From the NCBI GenBank assembly GCA_021292105.1, contig CM037862.1, positions 29,792,169 to 29,856,168 of the forward strand: DNA of 64,000 nucleotides, given 5' to 3'. The notes under the pieces were generated by a model. That model searched no databases and was not told where the DNA came from. It saw only the letters and a program-made list of their open reading frames with translations. This document shows, piece by piece, positions 54,601 through 64,000 of the stretch. The translations under genes and the position numbers were made by a program. The first letter of the stretch is position 1, and each line of letters begins with the position of its first letter. The stretch is from Anadara kagoshimensis (lineage: Eukaryota > Mollusca > Bivalvia > Arcoida > Arcidae).

Positions 54601-57600
54601 ATGGAAAACTGTATGAACCGGATGGTAAGTTGAACTCTTAAATTTAAAAGTTTTGAAGCTCCAGAATACTATAAACTTATTTTCATGGTGTACTAATATT
54701 TTGCTTATTTCATGGTCGTTTGTTTTTGCGAAAATTAATACCTAGCAAAAATTATATTATGATTATTGTGTTATAATGCATATTTAAAAAAAGTGAAAAT
54801 ATAACAATGCGGATACGTCTAAATTTCATATACCTCAAAATTAAAAATAAATTCCCACAAAATTAAATACATTTACGCTATTACAGTTACCTTGAGTTTT
54901 TTTACAGTAAAAATTACATTGTTCTGTGAATCTGTAGACCTACCACATTTAGAATAAAAATTTATTTCTTAACAAATGCACAGTAAAAGTTGTGTAATAA
55001 TGAATATTTATTATTTTTCTGTTGGTTTTTTTTCAGTAACCTTTGCCTGTTTTGAATGGTCACCTTCAGAGAAATACTTGTTATATTTAGCAGAGAAGAA
55101 AGAACCAAAAGCTGTGTCTTATTTTGATACAAAAAAGAGTGACAGCAAAGATCATTCTCAGACTACAGTTAAAGTAAGAATGTGTGTGTGGGGGATGTAT
55201 TTTTGAGTCCCCTGTCAGGGAAACTGGAGGGGTTTATAGTGTATCCTATTGCTGTGTTGCATATGAAAAGATGGTTGCTGTTTATTCATCTGTCTGGTCT
55301 GACAGTATGTCTGTTAAGAGAACTTGCATCTGCAACTTCTATAAATTAATGAAGGATTTTTATTGAAACTTAGCAGAAATGATTAGTAGTAAGTGTTGTA
55401 TTGCATATTAAATGGTGGTTGTTGTCAGTCCATCTGTCCATGTGTTGTCTTTCCAGTGAATTTGTATCCCCTATCCACAACTTTTATACTAAGTAAAAGG
55501 ATTGTATTGATACTAAATAGGAATTATAAGAACTAAGTGCTGTGTTGCTTATTAAAAGATTTTTGTTGTCAGTCTGTCTATTAGATATAAATAATTTGAA
55601 TATGGGCTGTTTGTTGCTTGTTGTAATTGAAGTAAGTAGGGTTATCCACCATCATCCACAGGACGACTGAAGCCCTAGATTTTTTCTGTGATTTATTGTT
55701 TTTTGAAAAATATCAATATATATATATTCTTGATACAGTGTATGTTATTTTAAAATATATATTTTTCAGGGTACTGAACATGATTTCAAGTTAGACTGGG
55801 GAGAACAGAACACTGGTAAATGTAAATCAGTGTTATGTATTCTAGAAGTAGAGACCGGCGATATTAAAGTGCTAGATACAGTGCCAGACGATGTGTTCCC
55901 AGGGCAGGTATGTAACATGATTTCAAGTTAGACTGGGGAGAACAGAACACTGGTGAATGTAAATCAGTGTTATGTATTCTAGAAGTAGAGACCAGCGATA
56001 TTAAAGTACTAGATACAGTGCCAGACGATGTGTTCCCAGGGCAGGTATGTAACATGATTTCAAGTTAGATTGGGGAGAACAGAACACTGGTAAATGTAAA
56101 TCAGTATTATGTATTCTAGAAGTAGAGACCGGTGATATTAAAGTGCTAGATACAGTGCCAGACGATGTGTTCCCAGGGCAGGTATGTAACATGATTTCAA
56201 GTTAGATTGGGGAGAACAGAACACTGGTAAATGTAAATCAGTATTATGTATTCTAGAAGTAGAGACCGGTGATATTAAAGTACTAGATACAGTGCCAGAC
56301 GATGTGTTCCCAGGGCAGGTATGTAACATGACTTCAAGTTAGATTGGGGAGAACAGAACACTGGTAAATGTAAATCAGTATTATGTATTCTAGAAGTAGA
56401 GACCGGTGATATTAAAGTGCTAGATACAGTGCCAGACGATGTGTTCCCAGGGCAGGTATGTAACATGATTTCAAGTTAGATTGGGGAGAACAAAACACTG
56501 GTAAATGTAAATCAGTATTATGTATTCTAGAAGTAGAGACCGGTGATATTAAAGTACTAGATACAGTGCCAGACGATGTGTTCCCAGGACAGGTATGTAA
56601 CATGACTTCAAGCTAGACTGGGGAGAACAGAACACTGGTAAATGTAAATCAGTGTTATGTATTCTAGAAGTAGAGACCGGTGATATTAAAGTACTAGATA
56701 CAGTGCCAGACGATGTGTTCCCAGGACAGGTATGTAACATGACTTTATGTAGTACAGGGGAGAACAGAATACTGTATAAGAGGAAATAGCAGTTAGAAAC
56801 TTTCGCAGTTATGGTCTTCTAAATTTTTTCACTGTAAGAAAATTTCATGGTTCCAACTGTTGGGAAAGTGAACCAAGAGAAATAAATAATTTTTGCTAAA
56901 TGGTAAATTCTTGGTACAAGTTTTTACTGTGAAAATCGCGAATACCGGTACTTCTTGCTCACGACCATTTCTTCTTATACAGTACTGGTACATGTTAATC
57001 AGTGATGTAAACATGGTAAAGTTCTACAGTGCTGGACCATGTGTTCCCAGAACAGTACTTTACAGTGAGTTGAAAATAGACTAATATTTCTTCACTAACA
57101 ATACAAATAACTGAATTGATATAATCACAATATTTGAATTGGATTTGAAGAAAGCAGAAAATTGTATTTTATTATATATAAGAAACAAATTTGTTCATAA
57201 TTCTACATTGGTATCTAAGGATGCTTAAGCACTGGTCAAATTAAAGGCAGAAAGATGTAATCACTTAGCAAGATAGTACATTGTATATGGAATATTTGTA
57301 GCATGATTATCTAAACATTTAAAGTTAAGTTAAAGTCTGTCCCGAGCCATTAGGCCCATCAAGCCTGAGCTTATCCCGGTTTCGGTGGCGTTAAGCGACT
57401 GAGAGTACAAGACTCTCCCCTGAATGGGATGCCGGTCCATCACAGGGTTAACCCCCAGCATTTTGCTGGTACTCATTTATTTTTCAGCTGAGTGAACTGG
57501 AACAACGTGAAATTAAGTGTCTTGCTGAAGGACACAACACATCGCCCGGTCCAGGGATCGAACCCACGACCTTCGAATCATGAGTCCAAAGCCTTAACCA

Positions 57601-60600
57601 CTAGGCCACGTGCTTCCACTATCTAAACATTTACATGTCTATTATTTACATTTCCACAGGCAGTATGGGGTCCATCAGACAATGAAGTTGTGTTTACAGG
57701 ATGGAATATAGAACCATTTAAACTTGGAGTTATATACTGTCCAACCAGAGAGTAAGTGTGTCTGCTTCAATCTTTTTGACTCAAGTTATGAAAAGAGTTT
57801 GTATATACATGTACAATTAAAACTGGAGTAATTACCACTGTTGTTCAGTCGAAATTTGATGTTATAAATGGATTTGGCAATAAATTAAGCAAGACTTATG
57901 AGACTAACATCAAAAAGTGATACATTTTATTTGTAATTTAAAATAATGTGCTGTAACGAGGTTTTAAAGTTATTGAGGGAGGTTTCAAAGATTTTTTCTG
58001 ATGACAACAGTTTAAGGTTATATCACTGTATAAACACCACCTGTCCATCAATACCAGAGTTTTAATATCCCTTTGCATAGTGCTTCAAGCTAAAAAAGAT
58101 GTATAAAAAGACCACCTGTCTATAAAGTTCATATGTGTTAAAGGTGTGTATATAGGTGTTACTGTACAGTAAAACCTCGTTATAATGCCCTTTGATAACT
58201 TTGCCACCTCACTTATCGCCACACTATTTTGAAGTCCAAAATCCATTTTGTTTATGTTTTCTTTATTCGTTTCCCCTCAATTTATCGCCAAACCCTTTAT
58301 AACGCCAAAATTTGACTGAACAAATTGGCGATGAATCGAGGTTTAACTCTATATTTTTGAAAGCATAATGGGAATTGATTTAAATATTAAGGTCACTTGA
58401 ATTTTTAGAATTGCTCTGGTATAGCTGCTTTGTCTTGATATACGTGTACATTCATTCATGTGTACATTGTCTTCTTTTTGCAGTAGTTCCATTTACTTTC
58501 TGAACTTAGAATCTGGAAGCCTTAGTAAGTGTTTAAAATATATCATAAAACTTAAATACATGTATACAGTAAAACATTTTACTTATTATTAGATCTCTGT
58601 AGTCAAGTGGTGTACAGCACACATAGCACCTATTACCACCTACTTAGAACATACCCTAGTGTAAGAAAGTTTGTCAATTAACTTGCCAAAGGAAGGTGGT
58701 TTTTTTCTGGAATCTTTGGTTATTCCCGAACCATGGATAAACTGACTGCCATGATATAAGTGTTAGAATCAAGTTCAGTACATAAAAAATCCATTACTCC
58801 ATTCTACTGTAGATCAATGGATAATAACTTCATTTATTGTTCCAACATCAGAAGGCAGTAAGATCACTTTAATTTTACAGCAACTTTTTTTATTTTTGCT
58901 GTTTTGTAATAGCTGAGAAAAGATTTTATGTATATAACAACTGAGCCACCTAGACTGCTTCAAATTGAAACTGTATTACCATAGATGTTTTTGCTTTTTT
59001 AATCTTTTAGAGAAATTGAGTGAAGATGGGAGATCAGCAAGAAGTCCAAGTTTTAATTTGGATTATAGTAAACTGGTTTATTTAGACAATAATGTTGGAG
59101 GGCCGCATTTACAGTGTTCAAGATTAATGATGGTTTGTACATAAATATTAAAGACAAAATTGAAACATTTTGTATAGAAAAATCACAGGGGTAAACTGGT
59201 ATTCATGTCCAGGACCCTTGTGTCTTTAGGTGATCACTGATTGCTCTCCCCATTGTGCTATATTCCATTTTTTCAATTCAACTATTTAAAATCCATTGGT
59301 AGATCAGTTGTGGTCTTTATACCCTGAAATGTAACAGGAAATTGGAAAATGCAGGGTCTGACTGGGACTGCAATGCATGACCACATGGACCACTTGTTCT
59401 GCTATGTCACATATAAATTCTAAAGAAAAGTTTTTATAAGTGAATTTGAAAACTACATCAGTGATATTTCTAGTAATTTAATTAAGAATGAAATTGTCAC
59501 TTTAAAGTTTACTTGTCAGTCATATACAGGAGTTGGAAATGTTTGTACTGGTAGATTTGATGTTGATGAAATGGACGTCTAAATAACACCTGTCAATCAT
59601 TCTACAAATCAGCAGGTGTTAAGTGTTATTTCATCTTGAGAGAAGGTTGCTTTGTGTATTATGGCTGCTTAATTAATCCAGAAGTAGGGATGGCTTCATT
59701 TGTATTTTCAATATTGTCAGATAAAAAGCATAAAAATCCATTGTTCTGTTATGTAGAATTAATGCTGCTATATGGTGAAAGTCAGCATTTGATTTTATAT
59801 ATTAAGGAGTTAAAAACTACATGTAGATATATTTCTTTATCCCATCTCAGATAAAAATTCTTTATTCCCATTGGTCAATAAGTAACCTAATATGGGGTTT
59901 TATCAGGTCACTAGTGATTGTCTCCCTTGTCCCCCAAAAATATTAAGTCAGTAGCGATTACCCCTCTGTAACCTGTATTAACAATTGCGTCTTCAAAGTG
60001 GTTTGCTGTTTCTGCAGATTCACTAATATTTGACATCTTGGAGATCAAGATTCTCATTGGGATAAATATGTTACACAATGATTTAGTTACTAAATATGGA
60101 AAAATATATTGTTATTAAAATTTATATTTCTGAAATAATCAACATTAATCGTCGAATAATACACAGGCTGTCGTTAACATGCGGCGAATATATCACGAGG
60201 TGGCAAAGCCACCTGGTGGTATATTCTTCCGCATGTGAACTCTGGGTAAATTTCAACCTAACATGACTTACTGGTAGATAAAAAGGAATAAAATAAACAT
60301 TGTGAACTCTTTCTTCGGAAGTACATTTTACTATTTATTTGCAAAAAGGTCCATTGAAACAATTTGGCTGTTGAGATTACCTCCATTGAAATGAATGATT
60401 TTATGAATAAAAATACGTCACAACCATTGTTCGCGATACATAGCATGACGTCATAAGAGAGGCAAGGGAGTATGTCATTTAAACAGAACAACGATGGGTA
60501 TATATCGTTTGTTATACCACGGCTGGCTCTCTTCGTGTTTCATATGAAGGAAAACACAGGTCATGTTAGAATGGGCAATAACTAATAATAAATCTATGTA

Positions 60601-63555
60601 TCTTAATTGAATTTTAATGTTTTAATGTATTGGTTTCAGTATACCTGGAACAACCAGACACTCAGTACTGTGATTGATATAGTAAGAAATCCTACAGGTA
60701 ATGTGTTTGTTAATGTATCAAAATAAATCTTCTCATCACCAGAGCAATCACTTTTCTTTTGGTACTGGGTCTGGGGTGCTTGGCATTGGGTAAATTAAGC
60801 ATATTTGCATGCATTTTTTTGTAAAATTCTTATATTAAGTTGCAATTTTGTGATTGATTTCAATTGGGAAAGTCACCAAAAAATTTGAGACAAAGAAGTG
60901 TGCGGACCAGTTTTAGCCCAAACTAAGAAAATTGACAGCTACGTGTATGTTGACATATGGCAGAATTATTACTGCAAATAAGTTTTTGTTCTAATCAGAT
61001 GCAGAATAGGGTATCCTATCTATAAAACCACTTCCCATCAACTAACATACAAGAAAACTTGTATATAAAGACCACCCATGGGACCCAAAGAAATGTGGAT
61101 TTTATAGACAAATGGTCTTTGGGCAAAATAGGAAATAATTTATCACCTTAAAACAGTACATAATCTTAAGAAACAGCTTGTTTTATACAGAGGTTCATTT
61201 TGGTTAGAATATAAAGCAAATGGACCTTACCTTAAAACAGTGGCCTTAATTGGAAAATGGTCTTTATACAGAGGTTAATATTTTGTTGGTATATGAAGCA
61301 TATGGACCTTTAACAATGGTCTCAATAGACAGATGAACTTTTTATATAGGATTAGGTTATCACTAATGCAGGTATTACCATGATTACTGTATCTATTAAT
61401 TGAATCTTCATTACAATACAGTAAAACCTTGTTATAATGCCCCTCGATAACTTTGCCACCTCGCTTATCGCCATACTATTTTGAAATCCATTTTGTTTAT
61501 GTTTTTCTTTATCCGCCTCCCCCGATTTATTGCCAAACCCCTTTATAACGCCAAAATTTGACTGAACAAATGGTGGCGATGAATCGAGGTTTTACTGTAT
61601 GTACATTTAGGTCATCAAGAGATTAAAATTGTTTAACTTCAAACTTAAATTCACTGTACCAGCAAGAAATCATTCCTTGCACACAACATGTTATACCTAG
61701 TGGTTTTATAACTTCATTTGATCTGGACCTTTACTGGTGTGTTGTCTGTATAATAGAACCAAGCAGCCCTTTCAGTAAATTTTAAAGTGGGCAACCAATT
61801 TTTGTAGGCAGCACATGTTGAGTAATATGTATTGTAAAACAAATTCTCAATATGTGAACTTAATGAAAGTAAGCAACAAACATTATCCAAATCCATACAA
61901 GTAGCAAACTACTTCCATTGCCTTGCTTGCTTTATTGTAACCTCTGACCAAGGGTGTTAAATTTTTTCAGGAGATAGTTTTCCTGGTGTTTTTGCATTAA
62001 GTTTCCCAGAGAGATGTTGGGCTGTAGACAACAAGAGAATTGTGATGAATACAATGTGGAGAAGTAGCGTGGTGAGTATGTCAAAGAAATTGATACAGTT
62101 AATTCTCATTATAATGCCTTTTGACATCTTTTCCAACTTGTTTACTAGTATTATGACACTATTTTGAATTCCTAAAATCCTCTTCTTCTTTGTTTTTCTT
62201 TATAAGCCTTCCTTGATCTAATGCTAACCCACTTTATAATGCCAGAATTTGACTGAACAAATGATGGCAATGAATTTAGGTTTTATTTTATATGTATTTT
62301 ATATGATTGTTTCTTTGTGGGATGTCACTTCCTTGAGAGTATCTTGCAGTTACATCTGAATGATGTTAGAGATATATAAATTTACATGATGTTAAGTAAA
62401 TTTTACAAGCAACTTTACCACTAAAAAAATTAAATTACTAAAATTGGACTGAAAAAATTTTGGTATTTTATTATGTTTTTTGCTGTTTGTATTGTTCATT
62501 AACTGATGTCTTCCATCTTTATCTTTCTTTATATCATTCGTAAGACAAAACATGTACAGTATTTGTTAAGAGTTTTCCTGAAAACTCATGGCACAGTCCG
62601 CATAATCAGCAGCAGTGGCTTTAGAATTTATGGCGGAGAGTGAAGTGTAATGGTGTTTTATGTCTCAGTCAAGATTCTATCACTTATATTGAGCAGGCCA
62701 GTTCATGGATTGTGGGGGAAACTTTAGTGCTCAAAGAAAACCACTGCCTTTAGCACATCAACTAACAAACTTTGTCATAAATAGGATCTGCTCAATTGAT
62801 TTGAACCCAGGTAGTGACAGCACAGTGAGATTTGAGACGATTTTTAGGTATGGGTAACTCAGTAACTGAAGCCCTGTCATATCTTAAATGGCATATGAGA
62901 AAATACACGTACATATGTTGTATATATTTTCAGGCAATGATTGTAGTTAATACAGAAACTAAAACTGTGACAAAAATGACATCAGGTATGTGTTGATTTT
63001 TATCTCATCCACCCCGCATACTGCAGAAGAGATCTTATCATGTTTTTGGCATTAACATGATCTCATCAATAATGTTAAAGATATATTATTGAAGATTTTT
63101 GCATGCTTGATCCATAATATTTTGTGTTTTTTGGTATGTATTTTATTAAAACAAAAATTTATGTTTTCCACACTTGTGGTAGCCAAAATCACCATTGGCT
63201 ACTCATGTCTGAGAAATTTTTTCAAAAAGAGAACTTTTTTAATATATGTGTGACAAAACATTTTAAAAAGAACTATATTTTCATAAATTTTCAAAATTTA
63301 GCTACTAATAACTTAAATTTGTGGAAACCTTGCAAAAAGTTAAGTAGTGCAGCATTAAGGTCATTTGCATAAAATCTTTAATATAGTTTTATGTGTGATT
63401 ATTGACAGGTTTTATACTGCTGTTCCATTTTATTTGATAAATAAATAACAGTTCAACTTTTATTTTCAGATCATAATGGTAACTATATGTTACTGGATGT
63501 TTATAAGAATAAACTTGTCATTCAGTGTTCATCTCCCACTATACAACCATATCTA
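51654..63555 (+). CDS. APEH: Acylaminoacyl-peptide hydrolase, first 13 coding exons (419 codons)
   Basis: Cytosolic serine peptidase of family S9 that releases N-acylated amino acids from blocked peptides. Exons: 51654-51677, 52348-52580, 53573-53666, 54546-54624, 55037-55173, 55770-55907, 57660-57751, 58484-58524, 59011-59132, 60640-60697, 61971-62071, 62934-62985, 63470-63555. Every junction has GT and AG with consistent phase. The protein matches the propeller half of the family: YRKLACVPVP, RTRWTQRDLERTEN in exon 2; ESPSGKLRA in exon 3; FEWSPSEKYLLYLAEKK in exon 5; VLCILEVETGDIKVLD and VFPGQ in exon 6; FTGWNIEPFKLG in exon 7; SPSFNLDYSKLVYLD in exon 9. The peptidase domain with the Ser-Asp-His triad should follow beyond 64000. 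The start at 51654 is the weakest boundary, because exon 1 has only eight codons. Exon 6 is followed by six tandem copies of itself and its donor. No disabling change is seen in the 13 exons. Confidence 0.9.
51945..52195 (+). repeat. SINE in APEH intron 1
   Basis: Head GGGGCCTCAGTAGCTGACTGG and AGGTTCAAATCCCACATTC, body GAAAATTTGTCAGTTCTC, GGTCTGTAGTTTTCTC and tail AATCTTGACGGGGACATACA. Same tail type as 58588-58805. Confidence 0.65.
52589..53245 (+). repeat. Diverged tandem duplication in APEH intron 2
   Basis: Two copies, about 52589-52815 and 52960-53245. Both contain CAGTGATTTTGTTTGCCT, ACTAAAATTTCCCAATTTG, CATACTAGCAAAT-type sequence, ACCTCAAGTTTTCC and GCAGAAGGTAGTTTTT in the same order. 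Confidence 0.75.
53945..54090 (-). repeat. SINE fragment, reversed, in APEH intron 3
   Basis: GGTGTTTTACTCCGGGTCCCC, CTTATATCAAGGTGG, GTAGTACCCAGAGAAAACC. A similar one lies at 62645-62865 in intron 11. Confidence 0.5.
54089..54310. repeat. 60-bp fold-back array in APEH intron 3
   Basis: Units contain CAACATTTTGAATAAAAAAT, then ATTTTCATATTCAAAAATG and TTGAAATTTAGTCTGTGATA. The first unit (54089-54146) is inverted relative to the next ones (54147-54200, 54201-54260, 54261-54310), so the transcript could form long hairpins. Confidence 0.85.
55770..56729 (+). repeat. 137-bp tandem duplication of APEH exon 6 and its donor
   Basis: After exon 6 (55770-55907) come six further copies of a 137-bp unit made of the intron start GTATGT, the junction AACATGAYTTCAAG and the rest of the exon. 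Donors GTATGTAAC are therefore at 55908, 56045, 56182, 56319, 56456, 56593 and 56730. Only the first copy has an AG acceptor at its front. The unit length is not a multiple of three, and reading through gives a TAG (TCAAGTTAG) early in copy two. Substitutions between copies are few and alternate (GTGCTAGAT or GTACTAGAT), suggesting recent growth in pairs. Confidence 0.95.
57325..57625 (-). repeat. tRNA-derived SINE of a third type, in APEH intron 6
   Basis: Reversed: the tRNA-like head is at the right, with GGATCGAACCCACGACCTTC and AAAGCCTTAACCACTAGGCC. The body has TGTCTTGCTGAAGGACACAAC and GGGTTAACCCCCAGC. It ends 35 bp before exon 7. Confidence 0.8.
58165..58352 (+). mobile_element. GTAAAACCTCG MITE in APEH intron 7
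   Basis: TACAGTAAAACCTCGTTATAA at the left, AATCGAGGTTTAACTCTATA at the right, body as in 24290-24476. Confidence 0.75.
58588..58805 (+). repeat. SINE in APEH intron 8
   Basis: GATCTCTGTAGTCAAGTGGTG, AGAAAGTTTGTCAATTAACTTG, TGGATAAACTGACTGCCATG, ATATAAGTGTTAGAATCAAG and tail ATAAAAAATCCATTA. The B box is eroded. Confidence 0.6.
60178..60235. repeat. 58-bp hairpin in APEH intron 9
   Basis: CATGCGG, GAATATA and AGGTGGC on the left pair with GCCACCT, TATATTC and CCGCATG on the right around an AAA loop, with a few mismatches. A loose echo (CTTGCGGCGAATATGTATTG) lies at about 63676-63695. Confidence 0.8.
61417..61599 (+). mobile_element. GTAAAACCTTG MITE in APEH intron 10
   Basis: TACAGTAAAACCTTGTTATAA to CGAGGTTTTACTGTA, well preserved. 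A decayed copy in the same orientation follows in intron 11 (62094-62292). Confidence 0.8.
62094..62292 (+). mobile_element. Decayed MITE of the same family in APEH intron 11
   Basis: TACAGTTAATTCTCATTATAATGCC at the left and GCCAGAATTTGACTGAACAAATGATGGC near the right show the family body with many changes. Confidence 0.6.
62645..62865 (-). repeat. SINE-like repeat, reversed, in APEH intron 11
   Basis: GGTGTTTTATGTCTCAGTCAAG, CACTTATATTGAGCAGG, AAGAAAACCACTGCC and a reversed head-like GATTTGAACCCAGGTAGTG. Confidence 0.6.
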
Positions 63556-64000
63556 GTAAGTTCAGTTTTTAGCTCTTCTGTTTGAAAGGCAATGTGAGTT
63601 TATTGGATAGAAAGAGGGTGTGTATGTTCATCAACTATTAAGGCTGTAACAATACAGTAAAATTGTATTGCAATATCTTGCGGCGAATATGTATTGCCAA
63701 CATAGTTTTAAATATAAAGCATAAAATGTTATAATAATGAATGATTTCAATTTGAATAAATATATGCAAAAAACTTTGTTATCAACCTTTAATTTTCAGC
63801 AACTAGAAAAATAACAAAAATAACAAAAATAAAAAACCACAACAGTTTAAACGATTTCATATTGTCCATTTCAAAAACCAAAGTGTTCAACATCTTGGCA
63901 TCACTAACAAACATGTTAATTTCTGTACCACCGGAAACCTGATACATGCAACCCATATCGCAGTACAACTGGTACAGCACTTCATACCAAATTTACCAAT
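63556..64000. other. Start of APEH intron 13, nothing firm
   Basis: AT-rich. A minus-strand open frame of 63 codons (63789-63980) has a hydrophobic end made by ATAACAAAA repeats and is not convincing. Confidence 0.4.

Noticed and set aside
55864..56740. Series of 63-codon minus-strand frames
   Set aside because: Antisense shadows of the APEH exon-6 tandem; each is the same sequence shifted by 137 bp.
63789..63980. Minus-strand 63-codon frame with hydrophobic end
   Set aside because: The hydrophobic part comes from an ATAACAAAA-type simple repeat; no family recognised.

Overview
The window reads as nuclear DNA of a marine bivalve mollusc, or a close relative. It is AT-rich, its genes are broken by short exons with GT/AG introns, and most of the sequence is small repeats. 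The repeats include tRNA-derived SINEs, palindromic MITE-like elements, minisatellites, and a dispersed element whose ends carry a GGCCCATGGGCC core next to a CACCTGA/TCAGGTGAG core, a pattern I associate with bivalve genomes. The species call is inference. There is no bacterial or CRISPR content.

Left arm (1-12.5 kb): a tandem cluster of three SLC46-type (proton-coupled folate transporter family) genes, all on the minus strand. The left copy (285-2024) lacks its 3' end at the window edge. The middle copy (4541-7035) looks like a pseudogene: it has an 8-nt net deletion in the sixth membrane segment, and a SINE with a 12-bp target duplication separates its last exon from the old splice acceptor. 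The right copy (9446-12479) is complete. All three share intron positions and an 84-nt second exon.

Middle (12.5-37.6 kb): no convincing host gene. It is packed with elements: a 2.5-kb terminal-inverted-repeat element built on a self-complementary 33-bp unit; two long palindromic elements (16.7-17.7 and 18.3-18.9 kb); a triplicated 1-kb unit carrying a 20-bp minisatellite; a decayed LINE reverse transcriptase on the minus strand; a nest of inverted-repeat elements between 24.9 and 31.7 kb with unrecognised decayed reading frames; and a 1.7-kb array of the same 20-bp minisatellite bracketed by inverted repeats.

Right arm (37.6-64 kb): three genes assembled exon by exon. A four-exon CYYR1/Shisa-like membrane protein (150 aa, minus, 37644-45944) has its start codon only 73 bp after the stop codon of MRPL42, the mitochondrial ribosomal protein mL42 (142 aa, six exons, minus, 46018-51512). 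MRPL42 diverges across a 141-bp shared promoter from APEH, the acylaminoacyl-peptide hydrolase (plus, from 51654). The first 13 coding exons of APEH (419 codons, the propeller half) lie in the window and the catalytic half is off the right edge. APEH exon 6 and its splice donor are repeated as a 137-bp tandem, giving seven successive donors.

The three right-arm genes do not form one pathway: MRPL42 serves mitochondrial translation, APEH turns over N-acylated peptides in the cytosol, and the CYYR1-like protein is a small membrane adaptor candidate. All boundaries were read by eye from splice sites and phase, with no transcript evidence.
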